Positions 36,063 to 44,186 of a stretch of DNA of 64,000 nt are shown here, piece by piece. A program made the position numbers and the translations under genes. The notes beneath the pieces are model-generated. The model saw only the letters and a program-made list of their open reading frames with translations. It did not search any database and was not told the DNA's origin. The DNA is from an uncultured Clostridia bacterium (GTDB lineage Bacteria > Bacillota > Clostridia > Christensenellales > Borkfalkiaceae): the NCBI GenBank assembly GCA_930989535.1, contig CAKNLK010000006.1, positions 1 through 64,000 of the forward strand, given 5' to 3'. Positions within the stretch are counted from its first letter, which is position 1. The number at the start of each line of letters is the position of its first letter.

Positions 36063-37115
36063 ATGGACGACAAAAATTTTTACCAGAGCCGAAATCAAAA
36101 TAACCTGGAAAAAATTGAATATTTATTGGAAGAGCTGCCTCCCTTTGTCAACGATTATTTTATCGGAATCGAGAACCAAACCAGCACATTGACACGCCTG
36201 AATTATGCATACGATTTGCGAATCTTTTTCGATTATCTTGTCAAAAAAGTTTTTACAGGCAAAACGATTTTGAGTTTGACTTTAAACGATTTGGAGCAAG
36301 TTCAATCCTACGACATCGAACGCTTTCTCAGCTACTTGAACAATTATACTTTCAACGGAAAGCAAGAAAATTGCAATGAACGCGCCAAGGCACGGAAACT
36401 CTCCACCGTGCGCGCTATGTTCAAATATTTTTTCTCCAAGGAACGCATAACGGTCGATAACGCCGCTAAAGTTTCTTTACCGAAGATTCACGACAAAGAA
36501 ATTATACGGCTTGAGGTAAACGAAGTCGCTGATTTGTTAAATTGCGCCGATACTGGAAAAGGCATGAGCAATCATCAACAGGCCTTTCATGAAAAAACAC
36601 GAATACGCGACGTTGCCATACTGACGCTGTTTTTAGGTACCGGAATTCGTATAAGCGAGCTGGTCGGCTTAAACAACGAGGATATCGATTTTACAAATTA
36701 CAGCTTCCGCGTAACGCGAAAAGGCGGCAATCAAACCATACTCTACTTTTCGGAAGAAGTCGCCGATGCTTTGGCGCAATACATCGCCTTTAAAGAAGAC
36801 TCCAAAGAAATTCCCGAAGGCGAACACGCCCTTTTTCTTTCATTAAAGATGCGCCGAATAAGTATTCGCGCGGTTGAAAACCTCGTTAAAAAATACAGCC
36901 GAATTATTGCACCGCTGAAAAAGATTTCGCCGCATAAATTGCGCAGTACATACGGCACACAGCTATATCGGGAAACCCAAGATATTTATGTTGTCGCCGA
37001 TGTTCTCGGCCATAAAGATGTAAACACGACCAAGAAGCATTATGCGGCGATTAGCGAGGATATTCGAAGGTCGGTCGCAGGAAAGGTCAAATTGCGCGAT
37101 AATAACGATAAATAG
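36063..37115 (+). CDS. Tyrosine recombinase (XerC/XerD-like)
   Basis: A 350-residue site-specific recombinase. The N-terminal SAM-like DNA-binding domain covers about 25-135; the catalytic domain has the full set R196 (GTGIRISEL), K220, H291 and R294 (HKLR), H317 (LGHKD) and nucleophile Y327 (KKHYAAI). The sequence is close to chromosomal XerC/D in type and is longer than the usual 300 residues. No mobile-element genes or attachment repeats surround it, so a housekeeping role in chromosome dimer resolution is likely. The gene is AT-richer than its neighbours and has no ribosome-binding site. Confidence 0.88.
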   Translation: MDDKNFYQSRNQNNLEKIEYLLEELPPFVNDYFIGIENQTSTLTRLNYAYDLRIFFDYLVKKVFTGKTILSLTLNDLEQVQSYDIERFLSYLNNYTFNGKQENCNERAKARKLSTVRAMFKYFFSKERITVDNAAKVSLPKIHDKEIIRLEVNEVADLLNCADTGKGMSNHQQAFHEKTRIRDVAILTLFLGTGIRISELVGLNNEDIDFTNYSFRVTRKGGNQTILYFSEEVADALAQYIAFKEDSKEIPEGEHALFLSLKMRRISIRAVENLVKKYSRIIAPLKKISPHKLRSTYGTQLYRETQDIYVVADVLGHKDVNTTKKHYAAISEDIRRSVAGKVKLRDNNDK

Positions 37116-37171
37116 GCTCATTTATGTCACGCATAATACTTTACAAATTAGCAATTATTTGATTTTTATAT

Positions 37172-38398
37172 ATGTTAGAGAGTGAATCTGAAAAAGAAAA
37201 TATTTATATTATCCAGCCCGTATACGGAGACAATTATCGCTCCCTGCAGGAAGAAGCGGTTTCTTTAATTGACAGCTCCGGCTCCGCATATGCCGGCACA
37301 ATCTATCAAAAAATTCGAGAAATTAACCCCGCCACCTATATCGGCGCGGGGAAACTTGCAGAATTGCGGGAGCGTTTGGAGGGCCTGGAACTTACAATCC
37401 TTTTCAACGGTGAACTCTCCCCTTCACAAACCTTGAACATTTCAGCCGCACTCGACGGCCGAAAGGTAATCGACCGAACCACTTTAATATTAGATATCTT
37501 TGCTCGCAACGCCAAGAGCAACGAGGGCAAACTTCAAGTTGAGCTTGCGCAACTACAATACAACTATCCGCGCTTAAAGGGTAAGGGCGCCGCACTTTCC
37601 CGCCTCGGCGGCGGAATCGGAACGCGCGGCCCCGGAGAAACAAAGCTTGAAACGGACAGACGGCGCATCCGCGAACGAATAGACTACCTTGAAAGGAAAT
37701 TGGCAAGCCTTGAAAACACGCGCAAACTGGTAACTGCCCGCCGAAAAAAAGAAAATACGCGCAGTATATCCTTGGTGGGCTATACCAATACCGGTAAATC
37801 AACCCTCCTAAATCGGCTGACCGGGGCAAATATCTACGCCGCAGACAGATTGTTTGCAACCCTCGATACCACTTCTCGCAAATTTGTAATCGATGACAGG
37901 GAATATCTCCTGACCGATACCGTCGGTTTTTTGCGGGAACTGCCTCACAATTTGATTTCGGCCTTTCACTCCACCTTGGAGAGTGCCTTGAATTGCGATT
38001 TGCTCCTCATCGTTTGCGATGCGTCGGACGACTACGCCATGCAGTTGGATACAACTTTAAAGACACTGCAAGAACTGCACTGCGAAGTCCCCCACATTCT
38101 CGTTATGAATAAGAGTGAAGCCGTTCCCTATTTTGACGAATATCCGCCCGAATGCATCTTTGTTGCCGCCAAAAACGGCGCAGGCATCGAAGGGTTAAAA
38201 AATAAAATCGCTGAATTTTTTTCGCAATCCTGTTCGTCGGTACACCTCCGCGTGCCATATTTAAAATTGAACGAGTATGGAAAACTAAAAAAATTCGCCG
38301 CCGAACGCAATGTGCGCTATGGCGACGATTTTGTCGAAATCGATGCCGAAATCGAAAACCGGTATCTGCACAAATTTTCTGACTATCGCGTACTTTAA
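37172..38398 (+). CDS. hflX: GTPase HflX
   Basis: A 408-residue GTPase. The N-terminal HflX domain contains NPATYIGAGKL and GPGETKLETDRRRI; the G domain has GYTNTGKSTLLNRL, DTVGFLRELP and NKSE. HflX binds and splits stalled ribosomes, notably after heat shock. It follows the recombinase gene by 56 bases. There is no Shine-Dalgarno sequence before the ATG at 37172, and no nearby -10 at the spacing seen for nadK, so how it is translated is unclear. A terminator lies between it and scpB. Confidence 0.93.
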   Translation: MLESESEKENIYIIQPVYGDNYRSLQEEAVSLIDSSGSAYAGTIYQKIREINPATYIGAGKLAELRERLEGLELTILFNGELSPSQTLNISAALDGRKVIDRTTLILDIFARNAKSNEGKLQVELAQLQYNYPRLKGKGAALSRLGGGIGTRGPGETKLETDRRRIRERIDYLERKLASLENTRKLVTARRKKENTRSISLVGYTNTGKSTLLNRLTGANIYAADRLFATLDTTSRKFVIDDREYLLTDTVGFLRELPHNLISAFHSTLESALNCDLLLIVCDASDDYAMQLDTTLKTLQELHCEVPHILVMNKSEAVPYFDEYPPECIFVAAKNGAGIEGLKNKIAEFFSQSCSSVHLRVPYLKLNEYGKLKKFAAERNVRYGDDFVEIDAEIENRYLHKFSDYRVL

Positions 38399-38421
38399 CA
38401 GTCAATTTTATTACAAAGCAA

Positions 38422-38446
38422 AAAACCGCCTTATTTCGGCGGTTTT
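38422..38446. terminator. Bidirectional terminator between hflX and scpB
   Basis: AAAACCGCC (38422-38430) pairs with GGCGGTTTT (38438-38446), with T-rich sequence on both exits. Confidence 0.85.
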
Positions 38447-38465
38447 ATTTTTACTTATTTTGCTA

Positions 38466-39200
38466 TTATTCAATTTTAATAATTTCGTCCTCGTCGAGGT
38501 CTTGTAAAAAGTCGGGAAGCTCGTCTTCCTCGCCGCGGGGCTTTTTTTCATCTGCCTTGCCGTCCGCCGCGGCCACCTCTTCCTGCACGCCTTGCCCTGC
38601 CTTTGCGCCATCCGCTTCGTCAACATAGACGTTGTTCGCATACAGATAGGAGTCCGGTTCGTCGGAATGGAGCTTTGCGATGTTCTCCATCAACTCATCG
38701 TAATCGGGGAGGTCTTCAATACTGTTGAGCTTAAAGCGCTTCAAAAAGTTGTCGGTCGTGGCATAGAGAATCGGCCGGCCGACGGCATCCTTCCGCCCCA
38801 CGGGCTCAATCATTTTCAAATCCAAAAGCGTGTGAATCGCGTAATCGCAATTCAAACCGCGGAGCGCCTCCAATTCCCCTTTGGTTATCGGCTGTTTGTA
38901 GGCAATAATAGCCGAACACTCCAAAATCGTGCGGGTAAATTCGCGCTCCTTGATCGGATTGAGGACGGAAGAAACATAGTCTTTGTATTCAGGGTTGCTC
39001 GACAACTGCATTTTTTTGTTGAAAACCAAGAGCCGGAGGCCGCCTTTTTCAGCATATCTATCCTGCAATTTTTTTGCCGCATCGCGCACGTCCTTTTCGC
39101 TGACGCCGAGCTTTTCCGCAATGATGTCAATCGGCACCGGATTGCCGGAAACAAAGAGTATGCTTTCGAGTATATTACTCAAATTCTCCAAAATTTCCAA
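38466..39200 (-). CDS. scpB: Segregation and condensation protein B
   Basis: A 244-residue ScpB with the two winged-helix domains (LESILFVSGNPV near the N terminus; IIAYKQPITKGELEALRG in the middle; GRKDAVGRPILYATT at the end of the second). The acidic, charged tail (about 190-244) is variable in the family. It forms the condensin complex with ScpA and SMC for chromosome segregation. I chose a TTG start at 39200 because GAGGAGG lies 9 bases upstream; the 26-base overlap with scpA then suggests coupled translation. Reading further upstream would place the start deep inside scpA. Confidence 0.88.
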   Translation of the reverse strand: MEILENLSNILESILFVSGNPVPIDIIAEKLGVSEKDVRDAAKKLQDRYAEKGGLRLLVFNKKMQLSSNPEYKDYVSSVLNPIKEREFTRTILECSAIIAYKQPITKGELEALRGLNCDYAIHTLLDLKMIEPVGRKDAVGRPILYATTDNFLKRFKLNSIEDLPDYDELMENIAKLHSDEPDSYLYANNVYVDEADGAKAGQGVQEEVAAADGKADEKKPRGEEDELPDFLQDLDEDEIIKIE

Positions 39201-39966
39201 AATCTTCCTCCTCGCTTCTTTCGGGATTGTATTTAATGATGATTTTATCGAAGGTGGCACTCTGCTCCACGCGGATAAACTGGTGTTTCAAAAGCTCCAA
39301 AAGCGCCTGAAAGGTCGTAATAATTTCGCTTCTGCCGGAACGGGGAGAAAACAGCTCCTCAAACTCCACTTCCCCTCTCTCTTCGACCGTTTCGCATATG
39401 TAGGCGGCGCGATCCGGAATTGTATAGATATCCTTGGGGATTTCCCTCTGCACGCCCTCATCGCGCAGCCGCGCTTCCTGGCGCAGCATTAAATCGGTGA
39501 ATGCCTTTAAAAGCCCTTCCAGATTAAAATCGCGGTATACAATCTTCGCCTCGCCGACATTCTTGTCGGGTTCCTTATAGTAGTAGCCGACCGTTTCCAG
39601 CTCTTTTAATTTGGCGCTCTCTTCCTTTAAAAGCTTGTATTCTTCCAGCGCCCGTATCAAGACTGATTCGGCGTCTTCTTCGTCCGATTCCGGCTCGACA
39701 ATTGCCGGCACGAGGCTCTTCGCCTTAATCTCCAATATTGCGGACGCTATGCTCAAATACTCGCTCGCTTTATCGATATCGATATACGGCAAACCCTTCA
39801 TATAATCGAGGAATTGCTCGGTTACCTTTGATACGAAAATATCCTTTATCTCGATACGCTCTTGTTTGATTAAGTATAGCAGAAGGTCGAGCGGGCCTTC
39901 AAAATTATCCAAAACAGTCGTATAATCGACGATAGATTCAAAATTTTCGGCAGGGTCTTTCGCCAT
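39175..39966 (-). CDS. scpA: Segregation and condensation protein A
   Basis: A 263-residue kleisin. The conserved N-terminal FEGPLDLLLYLIKQERIEIKDI block (only FEGPLDLLLYLIK quoted here) and the middle ITEQFLDY-like stretch (VTEQFLDYM) bind the SMC neck; the C-terminal winged helix contains FQALLELLKHQFIRVEQ. It bridges the SMC heads with ScpB. A GGAAGGGGG site lies before the ATG. It follows the site-2 protease gene by 15 bases and overlaps scpB, so the three form one minus-strand operon. Confidence 0.93.
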   Translation of the reverse strand: MAKDPAENFESIVDYTTVLDNFEGPLDLLLYLIKQERIEIKDIFVSKVTEQFLDYMKGLPYIDIDKASEYLSIASAILEIKAKSLVPAIVEPESDEEDAESVLIRALEEYKLLKEESAKLKELETVGYYYKEPDKNVGEAKIVYRDFNLEGLLKAFTDLMLRQEARLRDEGVQREIPKDIYTIPDRAAYICETVEERGEVEFEELFSPRSGRSEIITTFQALLELLKHQFIRVEQSATFDKIIIKYNPERSEEEDFGNFGEFE

Positions 39967-39981
39967 CCGTACACCCCCTTC

Positions 39982-40686
39982 CTAAATACCAAAAACCAGC
40001 CCCCACAGCGCGGTGATTGGCCAGCCGAGATAACGTGTCACAAACATCATAATATAGCGTAAAATATCAATATATTCGAAAATCTGCGCGGCAATCAAAA
40101 AGTACTCGAATCGGCTCAAAATATTCACGAGAAAATGAATACCGATTAAGACGATTAGTATTATATTCCCGTACCGCCGGAAGAAGCGGAATACCTTTCC
40201 GCGCCTGCGATTGACGGCCTCAACGACGCGCCAGCCGTCCAGCGGCGGCAGCGGAATCAAATTGAACACGCAGAAGCTGAGCGAATACATATACATCAAT
40301 GCCGGCAGCATCTGCAAAAAATAGTTGATTGGCGCCCACGGCAAATTCACATAGCGAAAAATGAGCAAATAAATCGGGTAAAACAGAAATGCCGTGATAT
40401 AATTCATCACCACGCCGGCGACGGCGGTCGTAGCCAAGCCGCGTTTATAGTGCCGAAAATTATTCGGGTTAATCGGCACGGGCTTTGCCCAACCGAACCC
40501 CGCAAAGGCAAACATACACAGCCCCAATATATCAAAATGGGCAAGCGGATTCAAGGTAAGCCGCCCCTGTATTTTCGGAGTTAAATCGCCGTTTTTATAG
40601 GCAACGAACGCATGCGCAAATTCGTGCAGAGACAGCACAATTGCCACCGCAATAAAACTTGCTATCAATTTTAAAATTTCGTACAT
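39982..40686 (-). CDS. Site-2 protease family (M50, YwhC-like)
   Basis: A 234-residue membrane metalloprotease with about five helices. It has the zinc motif HEFAH (residues 21-25) in LSLHEFAHAFVA and a second ligand block NLIPLPPLDG (about residues 166-175). The family cleaves within membranes; for YwhC-like members the substrate is unknown. In Firmicutes it often precedes scpA, as here. The start codon is placed exactly six bases after a TATAAT, and no ribosome-binding site is present, so a leaderless mRNA is predicted. Confidence 0.88.
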   Translation of the reverse strand: MYEILKLIASFIAVAIVLSLHEFAHAFVAYKNGDLTPKIQGRLTLNPLAHFDILGLCMFAFAGFGWAKPVPINPNNFRHYKRGLATTAVAGVVMNYITAFLFYPIYLLIFRYVNLPWAPINYFLQMLPALMYMYSLSFCVFNLIPLPPLDGWRVVEAVNRRRGKVFRFFRRYGNIILIVLIGIHFLVNILSRFEYFLIAAQIFEYIDILRYIMMFVTRYLGWPITALWGLVFGI

Positions 40687-40692
40687 ATAGAG

Positions 40693-40721
40693 ATTATACT
40701 ATAATCCAATAAAAAAAGCAA
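40693..40721 (-). promoter_or_regulatory. Site-2 protease-scpAB promoter with no leader
   Basis: On the minus strand, TTGCTT (40721-40716), a 17-base spacer and TATAAT (40698-40693). Seven bases downstream is the A of the ATG at 40686. The core is the same TTGCTT-17-TATAAT as in front of the decarboxylase operon and the recombinase. Confidence 0.7.
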
Positions 40722-40744
40722 GGGAGCAAACCATATTCCGATTA

Positions 40745-40796
40745 CAAAAAAGAGCGGATTCTGCCGCATAGCCGCTAAAATTTCCGCCGCGGCTAT
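40745..40796 (-). terminator. Terminator after lysA
   Basis: On the minus strand, a stem ATAGCCGC/GCGGCTAT (40796-40789 with 40775-40768) is followed by a short GCGG/CCGC hairpin (40767-40764 with 40757-40754) and a T-run (40750-40745). Confidence 0.65.
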
Positions 40797-40818
40797 ATCG
40801 GCTCCGCCCTTCTTTGAA

Positions 40819-42144
40819 TTATTTCAAAAACTCCGGAATTACGTCGTTGCGCGTCAAATCTTCGTACGACTGCGGCTTAACAATATAATCCGCCTCGCCG
40901 TTCCGCACCAAAACCACGGGAGGCACGAGGTTGCGGTTGTAATTGCTCGCCATCGAATAGTTGTAAGCCCCCGTCGAGAGCACCGCCAAAATATCTCCCG
41001 TTTCCGCCCGCGGCAGCGACACGTTCGCGCAAACGATGTCGCCGCTTTCGCAGCACTTCCCCGCAATCGAAACAACTTCGCTCGGCTTTTCCGCCGCACG
41101 GTTTGCCAAAACGGCAGTATACTTCGCCTGGTACAGCGCGTAGCGCGGGTTATCGAACATACCGCCGTCCACCGCGACATATTTTTTTACGCCGGGGATT
41201 TCTTTGATAGTTCCGACCGTATAGAGGGTAATCCCCGCCTCCCCGACAATCGACCGCCCCGGCTCGATGAGGAGATACGGCTCCTTCAACCCATATTCCG
41301 CGGCTTTCTTTTTGACCTCCGCAATCACGGTCTTCAGATACAGGGAGTAATCAGCCACTGTATATTGTGCATCTCCCTCCGCATACCAAATACCGTAACC
41401 GCCGCCGAGGTTCAAAACGCTCGCCTCGAAGGAATGTTGCGACTTCATCTCCGCCATAAAGGCGAGCATCTTATCCGCCGCGAGGCAGAAAGACTCTTTT
41501 TCAAAAATCTGCGAACCGATATGGCAATGATACCCCTCCATGCGCAGATGCTTTTTTTGCAGTGCATACAGGGTAATCTTTTCCGCCGTGCCGTCCGCCA
41601 AGGAAAAACCGAATTTACTGTCCGTCTTGGCTGTCTGAATAAAGTGGTGCGTATGCGCCTCCACCCCGGGATTGACGCGGATTAAAATGCGCTGTACCGT
41701 GCCCGCCCGCTCGCAGATTGCTTCGAGCGCATCGATTTCCGCAAAGGAATCGACGACAATACAGCCGACACCGTTTTCGACCGCCATGGAAAGTTCAGCA
41801 GGCAATTTATTGTTGCCGTGCATATAAATTTTATCGGCGGGAAAACCAGCCTTTAAAGCCGTATACAGCTCACCGCCCGATACGACATCGACGCCGATTC
41901 TTTCCGCCGCAACGATGCGATAAATCGCCGTGCAGGAAAACGCTTTTGACGCATAGAGAACGAGCCCGTTGCCGGCATAATCCTCTTCAATCGCAGTACG
42001 ATAGGCGGAACACATGTCCCGCACATATTTCTCGTCCATCACATAGAGGGGCGTGCCGAACTTTTTTGCCAGCTCGACCGTATCCGCCCCGCCGATTGTG
42101 AGATGCCCCGCCGCATTGATTGTTAAAGTATCTCTTTGATTCAT
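40819..42144 (-). CDS. lysA: Diaminopimelate decarboxylase
   Basis: A 441-residue PLP enzyme with an alanine-racemase-type barrel and a beta C-terminal domain. The PLP lysine is K67 in LYASKAF; HCHIGSQIF (from GYHCHIGSQI) binds the cofactor phosphate region; CESGDI holds the catalytic cysteine of the partner subunit. It makes L-lysine from meso-diaminopimelate, the last lysine step. The start at 42144 is favoured by GAGGG 7 bases upstream; an in-frame ATG at 42195 is possible. Single-gene unit with its own promoter and terminator. Confidence 0.94.
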   Translation of the reverse strand: MNQRDTLTINAAGHLTIGGADTVELAKKFGTPLYVMDEKYVRDMCSAYRTAIEEDYAGNGLVLYASKAFSCTAIYRIVAAERIGVDVVSGGELYTALKAGFPADKIYMHGNNKLPAELSMAVENGVGCIVVDSFAEIDALEAICERAGTVQRILIRVNPGVEAHTHHFIQTAKTDSKFGFSLADGTAEKITLYALQKKHLRMEGYHCHIGSQIFEKESFCLAADKMLAFMAEMKSQHSFEASVLNLGGGYGIWYAEGDAQYTVADYSLYLKTVIAEVKKKAAEYGLKEPYLLIEPGRSIVGEAGITLYTVGTIKEIPGVKKYVAVDGGMFDNPRYALYQAKYTAVLANRAAEKPSEVVSIAGKCCESGDIVCANVSLPRAETGDILAVLSTGAYNYSMASNYNRNLVPPVVLVRNGEADYIVKPQSYEDLTRNDVIPEFLK

Positions 42145-42219
42145 TCCGTTTCCCTCATTTGAATCGCAAACGCCGTTTTTTCTCAATCTTTCCACCCTAC
42201 CCTTGTTTATGTCTGATAT

Positions 42220-42249
42220 ACTATATCACAAAGACGGCAAAAAAGTCAA
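42220..42249 (-). promoter_or_regulatory. lysA promoter
   Basis: On the minus strand, TTGACT (42249-42244), an 18-base spacer and TGA-TATAGT (-10 at 42225-42220). The leader to 42144 is about 70 bases, too short for a lysine riboswitch. Confidence 0.6.
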
Positions 42250-42313
42250 ATGTTCCGGCCGTTTGTGGCATAAAAAACTGCTCTTTTACAAGCGTATTTC
42301 ATTGATGCGGAAA

Positions 42314-42344
42314 TAAAAAAACGCGCCGTTTCTTCAGCGCGTTT
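42314..42344 (-). terminator. Terminator after spo0A
   Basis: On the minus strand, AACGCGC pairs with GCGCGTT (42343-42337 with 42326-42320), followed by TTTTTT. Confidence 0.8.
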
Positions 42345-42359
42345 CGCAATGCAACAATT

Positions 42360-43127
42360 TTAACCGTGCATGAACCCTTCCAATATCAATTTATCCGCGA
42401 CGAGGGCGATAAATTCGCTGTTGGTCGGCTTTTCCGTACCTATATAAACGCGAACGCCGAACACGGCATTTATCGCGTCAATCCTCTGCCTGTTCCATGC
42501 AACTTCGATACTGTGACGAATCGCCCTTTCTACCTTGCTGGCGGTCGTTTCAAATTTTTCCGCAATTTTCGGATATAACTGTTTGGTGATATTGTTGATA
42601 ATCGAAGGATTTTCGACCGCAAGTTTGATACCTTCGCGCAGGTAGGCGTAACCCTTGATATGCGGCGGAATACCGATTGAAATAAAGATATTGCTGATTT
42701 TTTCGTCCAAAGACGCCAAACTCTTTCTTTCCCTCGTCTCGGAACCGGAAGAGCTTTCCGGTTCGGCAAACAGCCCGCGCAATCTATCGACAAGCAGCGA
42801 TGCGTTCAAAGGACGCATCATATAATATTTGACACCCCTTTGCAGAACCTTGTTGATTGTCTTATCGTCGCTGAAATTCCCCGATGCCAGAATCACACAG
42901 CTTCCGCGCAGGTCTTTCAATCGATCCAATACTTCAAATCCGTCGAGATTTTTCAGCGTCATACTGACCAGAACCGCATCAGGGTTATTCTCTCTGACCA
43001 AAACTTCCGCTTTCGCACCGTCATCGCTGACTGCGCACACTTCAAACCCTGCATTTTGCAGTTCCGAAGTTATTGCGGCCGCTGTCTCATCATTGCCTTC
43101 CAATACAACAATTTTCTTCTGTTGCAT
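42360..43127 (-). CDS. spo0A: Sporulation regulator Spo0A with degenerate receiver
   Basis: A 255-residue protein. The C-terminal DNA-binding domain (about 145-255) is fully Spo0A-like, with IPPHIKGYAYLREGI, LYPKIAEKF, TTASKVERAIRH and KPTNSEFIA. The N-terminal receiver (1-115) keeps the fold but not the chemistry: the phospho-accepting aspartate of VLDIIMP is S55 (VLVSMTL), the acidic pair DD is E10-G11, the signalling threonine region reads LASGN, and the conserved lysine is R105. It should bind 0A boxes but cannot be phosphorylated at the normal site. AAGGAGG precedes the ATG. It stands alone, away from spoIVB. Confidence 0.92.
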   Translation of the reverse strand: MQQKKIVVLEGNDETAAAITSELQNAGFEVCAVSDDGAKAEVLVRENNPDAVLVSMTLKNLDGFEVLDRLKDLRGSCVILASGNFSDDKTINKVLQRGVKYYMMRPLNASLLVDRLRGLFAEPESSSGSETRERKSLASLDEKISNIFISIGIPPHIKGYAYLREGIKLAVENPSIINNITKQLYPKIAEKFETTASKVERAIRHSIEVAWNRQRIDAINAVFGVRVYIGTEKPTNSEFIALVADKLILEGFMHG

Positions 43128-43168
43128 TTTTGCCTCCTTATTTTGCGAAAAATAATTTTTATATACTT

Positions 43169-43197
43169 ATTATAGCGAAACAGAGGCTTTTTGTTAA
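43169..43197 (-). promoter_or_regulatory. Vegetative promoter of spo0A
   Basis: On the minus strand, TTAACA (43197-43192), a 17-base spacer and TATAAT (43174-43169). Start predicted near 43162, about 35 bases before the ATG. Confidence 0.75.
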
Positions 43198-43255
43198 GCG
43201 TTTTTTAAACGAAAAATTACTTATTTTTAATATTTTATAAAAAATATTCGCGATT

Positions 43256-43264
43256 TTTGTCGAA
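43256..43264 (+). promoter_or_regulatory. Spo0A-binding site (0A box) upstream of spo0A
   Basis: TTTGTCGAA, a perfect match to the Bacillus 0A-box consensus TTTGTCRAA, sits about 95 bases upstream of the predicted spo0A start. It lies in an AT-rich non-coding stretch (43128-43319). Confidence 0.6.
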
Positions 43265-43319
43265 TTATGTATATTTTATCTTTTTGAAAACAAAATAGAA
43301 ACAATTTCAACATACACTA

Positions 43320-44117
43320 TCAGTTGTTTGCACACAAATTTAAAAAATTTTTTAGGTTTTCCTTTAAAATTGCATCCGCGTCGGCGTCTTTATAATGCGC
43401 ATGCAACATTCTGTCGCGCAAACGGTACAAATCTTCATACTTGCGGATACCTTGCGGCAAATCGTCCGTACCGTTGAAATCACTCCCCAAGCATATCGCA
43501 CGCACTCCGAATTTTTGCACGCCGTAATCGATATGGCGGAACACATCTTCCACCCCGGCATTGCCTCCCTCTTTTAAAAATCTGCCGACAAAACAGATCC
43601 CCACCAATCCGCCTCGCGCCGCAATTTCCCGCACCTGCCAATCCTCCAAATTGCGAGGATGTTGGCAGACGCCGCACAGGCACGTGTGCGAATCGAGCAG
43701 TCCATACACACCGCAGTCGAGAACATCCGCAAAACTGCCGCGATTTAAATGGGCGCAATCGATGCATATTTTATGTTCAGACAGCGCCTTGACGGCTCTG
43801 CGCCCTTTTTCTGTAAGCCTGCCATCGCTTTCACAGCCGCCCGCCAAGGCGTTTTCCCCGTTCCATGTGAGAGAGGCGTATACCGGCCGCCACGAACAGA
43901 TTTCCGCCGCGTTGCCATCTTCGAAATAGCCGACGTCCTCCAACCCCAAAAACAAATTATCCGGCCGTGCATTTAAAAATTTCCGCGCCGTCTTGCGCAG
44001 CGTTTGAAAGCTCCTGCCGCCCCGGAACAGCGCGCAGACGCAACAGCTTACCGATTGAGAAAGAGCTTTCAAATCTCCCGAAGCCGTTAAAATATCATTG
44101 TGAAAATCGGACACCAT
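43320..44117 (-). CDS. Membrane-dipeptidase family (M19) peptidase
   Basis: A 265-residue amidohydrolase-fold peptidase of the renal dipeptidase family. Metal ligands visible: HND in SDFHNDIL (residues 4-10), the bridging glutamate in GLEDVG, a histidine in DCAHLN and the LGSDFNGTDDLP block near the C terminus. It hydrolyses dipeptides, often with D-residues. It is shorter than the roughly 320-residue family norm. No ribosome-binding site precedes the ATG at 44117, which lies just after the T-run of the terminator behind the cyclophilin gene, so it needs its own promoter. Confidence 0.82.
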   Translation of the reverse strand: MVSDFHNDILTASGDLKALSQSVSCCVCALFRGGRSFQTLRKTARKFLNARPDNLFLGLEDVGYFEDGNAAEICSWRPVYASLTWNGENALAGGCESDGRLTEKGRRAVKALSEHKICIDCAHLNRGSFADVLDCGVYGLLDSHTCLCGVCQHPRNLEDWQVREIAARGGLVGICFVGRFLKEGGNAGVEDVFRHIDYGVQKFGVRAICLGSDFNGTDDLPQGIRKYEDLYRLRDRMLHAHYKDADADAILKENLKNFLNLCANN

Positions 44118-44139
44118 ATTTATAAAATATGCAGAACAC

Positions 44140-44168
44140 AAAAAAAGCGCCCCTTATGCAAGGGGCGC
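44140..44168 (-). terminator. Terminator after the cyclophilin gene
   Basis: On the minus strand, GCGCCCCTT (44168-44160) pairs with AAGGGGCGC (44155-44147), then seven T bases. Confidence 0.92.
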
Positions 44169-44186
44169 AACGCACTCTGTATTCAA

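Noticed and set aside
36063..37115. Recombinase as a sign of a prophage or integrative element
   Set aside because: No phage, transposon or conjugation genes, no tRNA target and no direct repeats flank it; neighbours are housekeeping genes.
42145..42213. Lysine riboswitch upstream of lysA
   Set aside because: The predicted leader is only about 70 bases and lacks the multi-helix core; a lysine riboswitch needs roughly 170.
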